Below are positions 53,139-60,808 of a stretch of DNA of 64,000 bases, piece by piece. The number at the start of each line of letters is the position of its first letter. The first letter of the stretch is position 1. The translations under genes were made by a program, and so were the position numbers. The notes beneath the pieces are model-generated. The model made no database searches. It saw only the letters and a program-made list of their open reading frames with translations, and was not told the DNA's origin. The stretch covers positions 1 to 64,000 of the forward strand of contig JAFGDN010000093.1 in assembly GCA_016932095.1 (NCBI GenBank), given 5' to 3'. Origin of the DNA: Sedimentisphaerales bacterium (lineage in GTDB: Bacteria > Planctomycetota > Phycisphaerae > Sedimentisphaerales > Anaerobacaceae).

Positions 53139-53246
53139 ATGTCTAAAAGTCGTGACGTTAGAAAAGAAGCGAAAAAGAAACCGCAAAGAACGTTAAAAGA
53201 GAAACGCCTTGCCAAAAAAGCCAAAAAAGAGGGTCTTCATTTCTAA
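53139..53246 (+). CDS. Small very basic protein (35 residues)
   Basis: A 35-residue protein, about 40 percent Lys plus Arg, starting MSKSRDVRKEAKKKPQRTL and ending KKEGLHF. The start has an AGGAAAGGA ribosome-binding site seven bases upstream, which is strong support for such a short gene. Short basic proteins with the same opening (SKSRDVKKEAKKKP-like) are annotated in many bacteria as hypothetical. Its 3' end overlaps the last bases of the opposing protease gene by four bases. Nucleic-acid binding is a possible but unproved role. Confidence 0.7.
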   Translation: MSKSRDVRKEAKKKPQRTLKEKRLAKKAKKEGLHF

Positions 53247-54478
53247 CTATTTGTCGTTGCTGGTCTTTTCAGCTCCAGTGTCCTTTGACAACGGGGACAT
53301 ACGACTTGTTCGCCCTTGAAATTAGGCGGTATTTTCAGCGTTACACCGCACTGGCAGGGTATGAATATAAATCCGTTCACCTTGCGCATAATATCGCCGA
53401 CTTCCCGCACTTGTCCTGTAATACGTTCGCTTTTCGCCTCCTCGCTGGCTTGTCGTAAGGCAATATCCTCTTTTGTTAACGCGGTCGCTGGCACAACTGT
53501 CCTGCTCTTCGTAACCTTCTCGAACGCATCAGAATAATTCTTAAACGACACTCCCTGCGCGATACTTCGCAAAATCTTTATTCTTTCCGAAATCGGCGGA
53601 TGTGTGCTTGTCAGGTTGGATAGCGACAATTGACCGGTCTTTTTCAGGGGGTTTATTATAAACATCGGTGCGGTTACATTGTTGGCCGTCGCAAGCCGGG
53701 GAGCCGAGTCGTTGGCGATTTTTTCCAGCGCGCTTGCCAGTCCCTCCGGGTATCGCGTCAGTCGCGCCGCACCGGCGTCGGCAAGGTATTCCCTTCTTCT
53801 CGACAACGCAAAATAAAGCAATTGGGTCATAATCGGCGCCAATATCGCGGCTATAATCGCGATTAACATCATAACTGCCATAGCCCTGCCTGCTCCTTTA
53901 CTCCCGCTTGAATACCTCTTTCTCGAACCCATCCCGCCGTAGCGTAAACTTCGCAAATATACCTGTGAAAGAAGCGCCACCGACCCTAACATAGTTGCCG
54001 CCGCCGTAACGAACAGAATATCGCGGTGCAGTATGTGGCTCATCTCGTGTGCGACAACACCCTGAAGCTCGTCGCGGTTTAGTTTTCCCAACAGCCCGGC
54101 TGTTACTGCCATCGAGGCCGATTTTGGACTTCGGCCGGTCGCGAAGGCGTTGGGGGCGGGGTCGTTTATGATATAAACCTTCGGAACAGGCAATCCCGAC
54201 GCAATCGACATTTCTTCAACGATATTGAACAGCCGGGGGTGGACTTCGTGCGTAACTGGTATGGCGTTGCTGGCCTTTAGCAATATCTCATCTCCCGCTG
54301 AAAAACTGATAAGCGTCAGAACCAGCCAGATTACCGTTGCCGCCAGAATGCCAAGCAACAAGCCGTTTTGCCCGGCAATTGTAATCCCTATAATTGCTCC
54401 CAGCGCCACAAGGCATAACGCCATTGTTATCAGCAGTAGAATCGAATTCCTCTTGTTTATCCTTATTAGTTCCCACAT
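53243..54478 (-). CDS. HtpX-like M48 membrane metalloprotease with C-terminal zinc ribbon
   Basis: 411 residues. Two N-terminal membrane helices (about 12-33 and 40-62), a zinc-protease motif HEMSH at residues 144-148, a further membrane hairpin (around 155-235) and the Glu ligand in RRREYLADAGAARLTRYP. These are the M48/HtpX layout for membrane-protein quality control. Beyond about residue 360 it has an additional CQCGVTLKIPPNFKGEQVVCPRCQ zinc ribbon that HtpX of E. coli lacks. It is convergent with the small basic gene. Confidence 0.92.
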   Translation of the reverse strand: MWELIRINKRNSILLLITMALCLVALGAIIGITIAGQNGLLLGILAATVIWLVLTLISFSAGDEILLKASNAIPVTHEVHPRLFNIVEEMSIASGLPVPKVYIINDPAPNAFATGRSPKSASMAVTAGLLGKLNRDELQGVVAHEMSHILHRDILFVTAAATMLGSVALLSQVYLRSLRYGGMGSRKRYSSGSKGAGRAMAVMMLIAIIAAILAPIMTQLLYFALSRRREYLADAGAARLTRYPEGLASALEKIANDSAPRLATANNVTAPMFIINPLKKTGQLSLSNLTSTHPPISERIKILRSIAQGVSFKNYSDAFEKVTKSRTVVPATALTKEDIALRQASEEAKSERITGQVREVGDIMRKVNGFIFIPCQCGVTLKIPPNFKGEQVVCPRCQRTLELKRPATTNS

Positions 54479-54582
54479 AAGCGGAACATACTACCAAGAA
54501 ATCGGCTTCGGCTCAAGAAATGAAAATCTTTCAAAAGTCCTCTTGCTTTATTCACACCCAAAAGATAGATTCAGAAATTTAT

Positions 54583-55497
54583 ATGCTGCGAATGCTTAAC
54601 ATAGTTGAAGGTCGGCTCATTGAAAGCCAGAATGGCTCGGGTTCGGTCTATGTTTATATCTCCCCTGATGAGAACGAACGGAAATTTCTCGTCGAACAGC
54701 TTAAAATCGACGAGCACACGCTCAATTCGTCCCTCGACCCGGATGAGCCCAGCCGACTCGAATTTGAGCCGGAGCACGTGGCGATGATTTTCAAAAGACC
54801 AAAGCGGTATGACGCCCAGGATAAATTCCTCTTTAAAGCATCTTCAACAGGCGCTTTTATGTTCAAGGACAGTCTTGTTATAATTGTGGCTGAAGATGTT
54901 CCTCTCTTTGAGGGCAGGTCTTTTACAAAAATCCAGTCGATCCAGGATGTGTTTCTTCGCCTTGTAAACAGGAGTATTTCACACTTCGTCGAGCACATCA
55001 GGGGCATCAATGCCATGTCAAGCGAGCTTGAGGAGCAGATTTATGTATCTATGGAAAATAAGCACCTCGTTCACCTCTTTACGCTCGAAAAATCGCTTGT
55101 GTATTACCTCAACGCCATCAACTCCAACGGCGCCCTGATTGAAAAACTCAAAAACAACACCGCCAAAATCGGCTTTTCGCCCGAAAACATCGAATTCCTC
55201 GACGATATTATGATTGAAAACAACCAGTGCCGTATGCAAACCGAGATTTATTCGCAGGTCCTGGCCTCCATGATGGACGCCCGCGCCTCAATCGTCAGCA
55301 ACAATCTCAATATTCGAATCAAGGCGCTCACCATTATTACTATCGTCATTATGCTGCCTACTCTGATTGTTAGTTTATTCTCTATGAATGTCAGAATCCC
55401 CCTCTCCACGCATCATCATGCCTTCTGGATTATTTTTACACTTTGCGCTATATCTGCCGCAATCGTCGGCTTCCTCTGGTGGCGAAAGAAGTGGTAA
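54583..55497 (+). CDS. CorA-family divalent cation transporter, GMN-variant
   Basis: 304 residues from the ATG at 54583 (ATG at 54592 is possible; the 54520 frame start is upstream of the family's usual start). A soluble N-terminal CorA domain (EGRLIESQNG...DEHTLNSSLDPDEPSRLEFE) leads into a long helix and two C-terminal membrane helices. Position of the first helix end reads SLFSMNVRIPL where CorA has the near-invariant Gly-Met-Asn. Magnesium or other cation transport is the family function, but the Gly-to-Ser change is unusual. Confidence 0.9.
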   Translation: MLRMLNIVEGRLIESQNGSGSVYVYISPDENERKFLVEQLKIDEHTLNSSLDPDEPSRLEFEPEHVAMIFKRPKRYDAQDKFLFKASSTGAFMFKDSLVIIVAEDVPLFEGRSFTKIQSIQDVFLRLVNRSISHFVEHIRGINAMSSELEEQIYVSMENKHLVHLFTLEKSLVYYLNAINSNGALIEKLKNNTAKIGFSPENIEFLDDIMIENNQCRMQTEIYSQVLASMMDARASIVSNNLNIRIKALTIITIVIMLPTLIVSLFSMNVRIPLSTHHHAFWIIFTLCAISAAIVGFLWWRKKW

Positions 55498-55518
55498 GCC
55501 GCTGCCTTTCGTCTTCTG

Positions 55519-55920
55519 TTATCTGTCTTCTGTTTCCTGGCCGAACATATCCGCCAATAGCTGTTTGATTTTATTGCCCTCGTCAAGCGATGCCTTTTCG
55601 ATAATATTATGTAGCTCGCCTTTATCGAACCACAGGCCGTCGCCGTTGACGCACCTGTCCAGCATCGGCCCCGCTTCAATCTCGCTGGCGACTATCTTCT
55701 CCATATTCTTGTCGCATATCGGGCATTTTCTCTGTCCTTCGCCTGTTTGGGGCGCTTTATGAAACGACCTTATAAAGTCCTTTGATTTTCCCCCGTTACC
55801 CAGGAGTATTTCCATTTCTCCTTCATCGAGCCAGATACCGTTACAGCCGGTGCAGTAGTCAATTTCCACATCAGCCAGTTCCATTGTTATCATCGGGTTT
55901 TTGCATACCGGGCAATCCAT
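55519..55920 (-). CDS. Protein with two zf-TFIIB-type zinc ribbons
   Basis: 133 residues. Two similar halves each hold paired CxxC-type knuckles: MDCPVCKNPM with DYCTGCNGIWLDEGEME, and RKCPICDKNM with DRCVNGDGLWFDKGELH. The sequence CxGCxGIWLDxGE is the zf-TFIIB (PF13453-type) hallmark. In the second half the second Cys of the last pair is replaced (CVNGDGLW), so zinc binding there may be weaker. Function unknown; such proteins occur widely next to membrane or protease genes. Confidence 0.88.
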   Translation of the reverse strand: MDCPVCKNPMITMELADVEIDYCTGCNGIWLDEGEMEILLGNGGKSKDFIRSFHKAPQTGEGQRKCPICDKNMEKIVASEIEAGPMLDRCVNGDGLWFDKGELHNIIEKASLDEGNKIKQLLADMFGQETEDR

Positions 55921-56050
55921 ACTTTTCTCCAGCCGTTATTACATCCAGAGTGTAAATGTTAAACCATCAGGTATCGGTCATCAATGAAAAATCCTGGAAA
56001 GGGGGATATGATTTTTTCGATGGATTGAAAAATCTGCAACCCGGAAATCT

Positions 56051-57310
56051 TCAATTCGCGGCGGCTGAATCCACTACGTTCGGGACGGCGTTTTGAAAAA
56101 TATGCCCGATGGAGACCGGGGCCGGCTGGGGGTATTTTGAGATGCGATTATGCAGGTTGCCTAATATGTTCATAAAATTGATATAGGAGTCGTAAGGCGA
56201 GTCATAGGGATTGAAATATTTATGGACATCGCCGTCAGAAAACCACTTGGTGCACATATAATAGAAGTGGTCCGAGGTTTGCAGCTTGCGCCAGTCGCTT
56301 ATAAGATTTTCGTCGCCGGTACTTTTGATTTGTTTTTCGAGCCGGTACAGCTCGTGTATGGCATTGGACTGCATCGCGTTTCCCAGCCATGCCGAGAGGT
56401 CTCTTTCGATATCCGCCCAGCTTATCAGGTGAGGCACGTCGACAATGCCCATTGGAGGATACGCCTCAATGACCTCGCTGGGCGTCTTGAAATCGTTATC
56501 CGGGTGTTTGAATACCTCTTCGGGCAGTTGTTTCAGGAAATCGAAGATGCCCGTTTCCTTCCACTGGTGCTCGCCGAAGGTTTCGTAATCCATAAAGAGA
56601 TTGACGACGAAGCCGTTGCCGTTGACTTTGCTTATCCAGTGCCCGAACTTGTCCGCCGTCAATGGCCATTGGTTCCAGTCGTGGTTGGAGAACCGAAAGG
56701 CGATGTCGTCGCTGAGCGTGTAATTCTTCAATAACAGCCGGATGTCTTTGCACCCCTTGGGGCTATAGACAAAATTGGGGCTTCGATAGCCGAGAATGTG
56801 GTCGGCGCCCTCGCTGAGAATAGCGTCGAAGCAGCCCATCGACTCAATAAGCGAGGCCAGCTCATTATTGTATATAAGCTCGGTGTTTCTGAAGATTCTG
56901 GGGGTCTGGCCGAAGAGGTTTTTTATTGTCTGCATTTGTTTGCTTATCTGGCTGACAAATTCGCGACGGGAATAGAGGAAACTTAAGCTGTGATAATACG
57001 TCTCGGCCAGAAACTCCACGCAGCCGGTGCGAGCCAGGGCTTCAAAAGTGCTAATAACCTCAGGGCAATAACTAAAAAGCTGCTCAATAAGGACGCCCGT
57101 AATGCTGTATGCGACCTTGAACCGGCCGTCGTATTTTCGTATCAGGTCGAGAATCAGCCGGTTAGCCGGCAGGTAGCACTTGTTGGCGACCTTCCTGCAG
57201 ATTTCGGCGTTTTTATGGTCGTCGAAATAATACTGGTTGTGGTCAAATACGGTGTAATGTCTTAATCTCTGGGGCTGATGCACCTGAAAGTAAAAACAAA
57301 CTGAAGCCAT
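56051..57310 (-). CDS. GH57 alpha-amylase-type glycoside hydrolase
   Basis: 419 residues, soluble. The family's five conserved regions can be traced: FQVHQPQRL at the start, catalytic nucleophile Glu144 in RNTELIYNNE, and the acid/base Asp241 in LFMDYETFGEHQW. It acts on alpha-1,4-glucans (amylase or 4-alpha-glucanotransferase activity). The gene lies beside a GT4 glycogen synthase-like gene on the same strand (37-bp gap) and near a debranching enzyme, which supports a storage-glucan role. Confidence 0.92.
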   Translation of the reverse strand: MASVCFYFQVHQPQRLRHYTVFDHNQYYFDDHKNAEICRKVANKCYLPANRLILDLIRKYDGRFKVAYSITGVLIEQLFSYCPEVISTFEALARTGCVEFLAETYYHSLSFLYSRREFVSQISKQMQTIKNLFGQTPRIFRNTELIYNNELASLIESMGCFDAILSEGADHILGYRSPNFVYSPKGCKDIRLLLKNYTLSDDIAFRFSNHDWNQWPLTADKFGHWISKVNGNGFVVNLFMDYETFGEHQWKETGIFDFLKQLPEEVFKHPDNDFKTPSEVIEAYPPMGIVDVPHLISWADIERDLSAWLGNAMQSNAIHELYRLEKQIKSTGDENLISDWRKLQTSDHFYYMCTKWFSDGDVHKYFNPYDSPYDSYINFMNILGNLHNRISKYPQPAPVSIGHIFQNAVPNVVDSAAAN

Positions 57311-57347
57311 TCCGTGGTTCCCGTAGAAAGTGTTTATGAAAACAGAA

Positions 57348-58646
57348 TTAACCCGTTTCTGCCCCTACAAGAAGTTCCTCGTAAATTTGTGAGCATTTCA
57401 CGGCGGAGTCCGACCATTTTAGTTTTCCCACCTCATAATTGCCGTGGTTTCGCAGCGTAACGCCGAGGGCCGGATGCTGCAGAACGGCAATTATTTTGTT
57501 CGCAATCTCATCGACGTCCCAGAAATCTACCTTGAGCGCGTGCTTTAAGACCTCCGCTACGCCGCTTTGCTTGCTGATGATAACGGGGACGTCATTGTCA
57601 AGCGCCTCTAAAGGAGCGATTCCAAACGGTTCCGATACCGAAGGCATTACATAAAGGTCCGCCATTTTATAAATTTTCTGGACGTCCGCGCCCTGCAGGA
57701 ATCCCGTGAAGAGGACCTTGCTTCCTATGCCTAATTCTGCGGCCATTTCGACTGCCCTGTGCATAAGGTCGCCCGAGCCGACCATTACGAACTTGACATT
57801 GTTCATTTTTTCCAAAACTTTTTTCGCGGCCCTGAGGAAGTAATCAGGGCCTTTTTGCATCGTTATTCTGCCGAGGAACAGAACCACTTTTTCGTCTTTC
57901 GATATGCCCGTTCTGGCGGCAGTGCCGTTGCCATTGCCGTTGCCGTTTCTTTCAACGCCGTTATATACGACCTCAACCTTGCTGCCGCTGACGCCGTATC
58001 GGCCGATTATGATGTTTCGGGTAAGGAAACTGACTGCTATAATCTTGTCGGCTGCGTGCATACCCATTCGTTCGATGTCGTAAACCATCTGGTTGACATG
58101 CTCGCCGCTGCGGTCGAATTCGGTCGAGTGAACGTGGACAACGAGGGGCTTACCTGTTGCCCTGGCGACTGCGATGCCGGCGGGGTAGGTCATCCAGTCG
58201 TGCGCGTGAACGACATCAAATTCCTCTTCGGCGGCCAGCTTGACCGCAAGGTCGGCATAACGATGGACTTCCTTGTACATATCGCCGTGATAATGAATGC
58301 CCCGGCTGCTCGGCGTTGCCCTGCCGTGAGCGGCCCTGATACGTTGCAGGGATTCTTCCATTCTCTGCTGATAATTGTCCGGCCTTTCGTATGGTTGCAG
58401 CGGCGATTTGATGGTCTTGAATTTCACGTTCTTAAGCGTGCGGCGCCTTGTAGTTGCCTGCGGTATTTTCATTCCCGGCATAACAAGCTTGACATGAGTC
58501 GCATAGCTGGTCTGTACCAGGGTAGGAAGGACAAATGTAATCTCCACACCAAGCTGGTCGAGGGCTTTCGTAAGCCCGTAGCACGCCGTTCCCAGTCCTC
58601 CACTGATAAACGGCGGAAACTCCCAACCAAGCATAAAAACTCTCAT
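57348..58646 (-). CDS. GT4 glycogen/starch synthase-like glycosyltransferase
   Basis: 432 residues, GT-B fold. The N-terminal FMLGWEFPPFISGGLGTACYGL, with its Gly-Gly-Leu-Gly loop, is the glycogen synthase-type donor loop. The C-terminal domain has LFLGRITMQKGPDYFLRAAKKVL and MPSVSEPFGIAPLEALDNDVPVI with the Glu-x7-Glu retaining motif. Inside, residues 233-240 form an Asn-Gly repeat, encoded by a short hexamer-like run near 57928-57956, in a linker between domains. It lies upstream of the GH57 gene on the same strand and its GAGGG site is well placed. ADP-glucose is the likely donor. Confidence 0.9.
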   Translation of the reverse strand: MRVFMLGWEFPPFISGGLGTACYGLTKALDQLGVEITFVLPTLVQTSYATHVKLVMPGMKIPQATTRRRTLKNVKFKTIKSPLQPYERPDNYQQRMEESLQRIRAAHGRATPSSRGIHYHGDMYKEVHRYADLAVKLAAEEEFDVVHAHDWMTYPAGIAVARATGKPLVVHVHSTEFDRSGEHVNQMVYDIERMGMHAADKIIAVSFLTRNIIIGRYGVSGSKVEVVYNGVERNGNGNGNGTAARTGISKDEKVVLFLGRITMQKGPDYFLRAAKKVLEKMNNVKFVMVGSGDLMHRAVEMAAELGIGSKVLFTGFLQGADVQKIYKMADLYVMPSVSEPFGIAPLEALDNDVPVIISKQSGVAEVLKHALKVDFWDVDEIANKIIAVLQHPALGVTLRNHGNYEVGKLKWSDSAVKCSQIYEELLVGAETG

Positions 58647-59083
58647 TTCGGCCCTCGTTGCCTGAATGTTATAACCATTAAATTGTCAATGACTAACGGT
58701 CAAACGCCCTGATAAAGACAAACATCCCCTTAAGGCGGTTGGCATCGTAAAGTATCATCATTATCGACGGCGATATAGACCGCCTTAATCACATATAGAT
58801 ACAAAAACTTCCCAAATGCACTACCTTGATATAATAATCGGGATTTTAACCCCCATTGATTAAACAATTTTTGCGAAATGTCCCGATTAAAGCAGCGTCC
58901 TGCCTGATTTTACCGGCCTGACCCTTCAAAGGAGCTGCAATACGGTGATTTAAGGAATTTTTGTAAATTTAGGCAATTTGTTGAGCAAAATACCAGCCGG
59001 CGCCAACTTAGGACTGATAACATAGTGAAACCCCATAGTATTGGATATATCAGCTAAGGGATTCCCTTGTTGAACAATAAAAT
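58647..59083. other. Intergenic region ahead of the GT4 gene
   Basis: About 440 bases with no open frame of note. It holds the perfect 10-bp inverted repeat listed at 58730-58788 and looser AT-rich arms (AATCGGGA and TCCCGATT, about 58838-58890). It must contain the promoter of the GT4-GH57 pair; no strong -35/-10 pair stood out. Confidence 0.4.
58730..58788. repeat. 10-bp perfect inverted repeat with 39-nt loop
   Basis: TTAAGGCGGT (58730-58739) and ACCGCCTTAA (58779-58788) are exact inverse complements. The loop itself contains CATCG and CGATA arms. It lies about 85-140 bp upstream of the GT4 start on the minus strand, where it could be part of a structured leader or a protein-binding dyad. 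Confidence 0.55.
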
Positions 59084-59115
59084 AGCCCTCCCACCCAGCA
59101 CTGAATGGAAGGGCT
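59084..59115 (-). terminator. Intrinsic terminator downstream of the histone gene
   Basis: On the minus strand AGCCCTTCCA (59106-59115) pairs with TGGGAGGGCT (59084-59093), one mismatch, and is followed by ATTTTATTGTTC. It is about 65 bp past the histone stop. A second GC-rich stem (GCCCCG/CGGGGC, about 59131-59161) lies between it and the gene. Confidence 0.75.
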
Positions 59116-59178
59116 CAAATCAAGGTATTTGCCCCGCTGGTAAAACCGAGGTTTTTCGGGGCTTGTGTTGAGGACCAG

Positions 59179-59364
59179 TTATAGATCCTGAGCTTTAATG
59201 GTGCTGCGACGGTTGGCCTTGGCTCTATTGGCAGCATTGTCGAGCATAGAATAAACGGCGTTACTAATAGCGCCGATTGCTTCCGATGAGGTCATCATCT
59301 TTTTGCTCTTAATATAAGCCCTTACCTTGCTGGCTACAACCAAAACTTCTCTTTCCTTTGCCAT
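59179..59364 (-). CDS. Bacterial histone (single histone-fold, HBb-like)
   Basis: 61 residues, start preceded by GGAGG. The sequence LVVASKVRAYIKSKKMMTSS forms a first helix and loop, residues 25-51 a long central helix, and RRSTIKAQDL the loop and start of a short third helix. The end matches the archaeal histone pattern R-x-T-I-K-A-E-D-I, with the third helix cut short as in the 61-residue bacterial histones such as the Bdellovibrio protein. Arg53 and Thr55 occupy the conserved DNA-contact pair of histone folds. Such proteins dimerise and bind or bend DNA. A well-formed terminator and leader hairpin suggest a highly expressed monocistronic gene. Confidence 0.9.
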   Translation of the reverse strand: MAKEREVLVVASKVRAYIKSKKMMTSSEAIGAISNAVYSMLDNAANRAKANRRSTIKAQDL

Positions 59365-59409
59365 TCTAAAATGCCTCCATAATTCAGTTTAAAACTAAAG
59401 TTCAAACGA

Positions 59410-59433
59410 GCCGACACACACTACTGTGTCGGC
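59410..59433. repeat. 9-bp hairpin in the histone leader
   Basis: GCCGACACA and TGTGTCGGC pair perfectly around the loop CACTAC. It lies 46-69 bp upstream of the histone start codon. There is no T-run, so a role in mRNA stability or as a repressor dyad is as likely as termination. Confidence 0.55.
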
Positions 59434-59661
59434 AGATTAGATGACTGTTATGGCGGATAAACGAGTTATTTGCAACAAAAAAAACACCTTAAAAAACAAA
59501 TTTTTATAGCCCCTGTCTTAAGGCCTGCCATAAATTCGATTGTGAAAAAGCGGCTTTTTTAATGTTCTGCTTAAGTTCCTGATAATCCCTGCCGAACAAT
59601 CTGATGAATATATTTGTAAACGGTTTTAGCAAATTTATAAACGATATATGGGAGCTGCCAA

Positions 59662-59979
59662 ATGACGAAGCGGAGCAGGAAAGCCCAGAGGTCCCGTTCG
59701 GGCACGCAGGAGCTTGTCATCATCTCAAGCACAGATACTATGGATGAGGCAAGGGATTATGAAACGCTGCTGAAAAACAATGATATTCCCGCCATTGTGA
59801 AAAGGCATCAGGATGAGCTGACAGGCGTAAAGCGTTTCGTCGTTATGGTGCCTGAGGAAATGGTTGATGAGGCGCACGTTATAATCGAGAGCCAGGATTC
59901 ATACGATGACTTCTATGATTCCGAGCTTGACGACGAAATAAGCGAAGAAGATTTGGAAGGCGATATTTTCGATGACTGA
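59662..59979 (+). CDS. Small acidic protein, DUF2007-like signal-transduction domain
   Basis: 105 residues. A basic N-terminal 16 residues is followed by QELVIISSTDTMDEARDYETLLKNNDIPAIVKRHQDELTGVKRFVVMVPEEMVDEAHVIIESQDSY, a compact alpha/beta fold like the DUF2007 putative signal-transducing domain. The tail is almost entirely Asp/Glu (DDFYDSELDDEISEEDLEGDIFDD). No catalytic residue. It lies 88 bp upstream of the gene at 60067. Confidence 0.75.
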   Translation: MTKRSRKAQRSRSGTQELVIISSTDTMDEARDYETLLKNNDIPAIVKRHQDELTGVKRFVVMVPEEMVDEAHVIIESQDSYDDFYDSELDDEISEEDLEGDIFDD

Positions 59980-60066
59980 AAATCAGCCGTCCGGCGTTGT
60001 CGGCGGTCTGGGCTGAATTGCAGCGGGCGCCAAGGCCAATAAACCGCGGGGCAAGAGAGGGAAAAA

Positions 60067-60465
60067 ATGGAAACGGACAACCAGCAATTCGATGATTCGG
60101 CTAAACCCGACCAACAATCCTCACAGCAGTTCAAAGAACGCAGAAGCGGAGTTGAGCGGAGGAAAGGAACCGGCCAATGGAACGGGGTTGAACGCAGGCA
60201 AAACGTTGTTGACAGGCGTCTGGGCCTTGACCGCCAACGCGGTCCCGGCCGTCGGCGAGGCGATGACCGGAAAGCCGCCGAAGAAGGGTGTATGTCGGAT
60301 GAGCAGTTTGAGTTTTTGATGGCGATTGATGAGTACAAGAAGCAAAACGCCAGGCCATTCCCTTCCTGGACAGAAGTCCTCGAGGTAATAAAAGCCCTCG
60401 GTTACCGCAAGGTAGCTGAGCCCGCTCCTCTTGCTGAATGTAGCGAGCAAGCCGGGAAGAAATAA
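60067..60465 (+). CDS. Small protein with (x)ERR(x)GVERR repeats, unknown
   Basis: 132 residues. A Gln/Asp-rich N terminus is followed by a repeat region in which the motif (E/D)RR recurs about every 8-13 residues ([32 protein letters not shown]), then a short helical domain ([40 protein letters not shown]). The helical part resembles those seen in planctomycete and deltaproteobacterial proteins of unknown function; I give no role. Start follows a GAGAGGGAAAA site. Arginine-rich repeats would bind nucleic acid or membranes; inference. Confidence 0.72.
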   Translation: METDNQQFDDSAKPDQQSSQQFKERRSGVERRKGTGQWNGVERRQNVVDRRLGLDRQRGPGRRRGDDRKAAEEGCMSDEQFEFLMAIDEYKKQNARPFPSWTEVLEVIKALGYRKVAEPAPLAECSEQAGKK

Positions 60466-60808
60466 AAAAAGACGCCCGGTTTGACCAATCCGGCTTTGCC
60501 GGGACAAAAGAAAACGAATCAAAAAATAATGAAGCTCACCTCGCACAGACCCGCCTAATCGCATTATCCTGAAATCGAGGTTTTCGTGGTCTAAGTACGA
60601 AAAAAGGGTTCGCCTCTTGCTATTGAGAAAAACTATGTCTATGATAATGTAGGCGGTATGATGTAATATCTCAAAGCAAAGACGTTCGATTCGGCGGCGT
60701 GGGTGGGGTTTTTGAAATATTAAACCGCACACGCCGGGCGTCGGTACCGTAAGTTTGATACATTTTTCGACGCAGGAATTTGGCCGGAGATTCGGGCAGG
60801 GCGATAAC
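60466..60808. other. Intergenic region before the debranching enzyme
   Basis: About 340 bases. It has a short hairpin (CCGGC-TTT-GCCGG near 60490-60502) without a T-run and no other gene-like frame. The promoter of the debranching gene should be here; I see no clear consensus. Confidence 0.4.

Noticed and set aside
57759-58712. 317-codon frame antisense to the GT4 gene
   Set aside because: The GT4 product has all expected motifs on the minus strand; the antisense product matches nothing.
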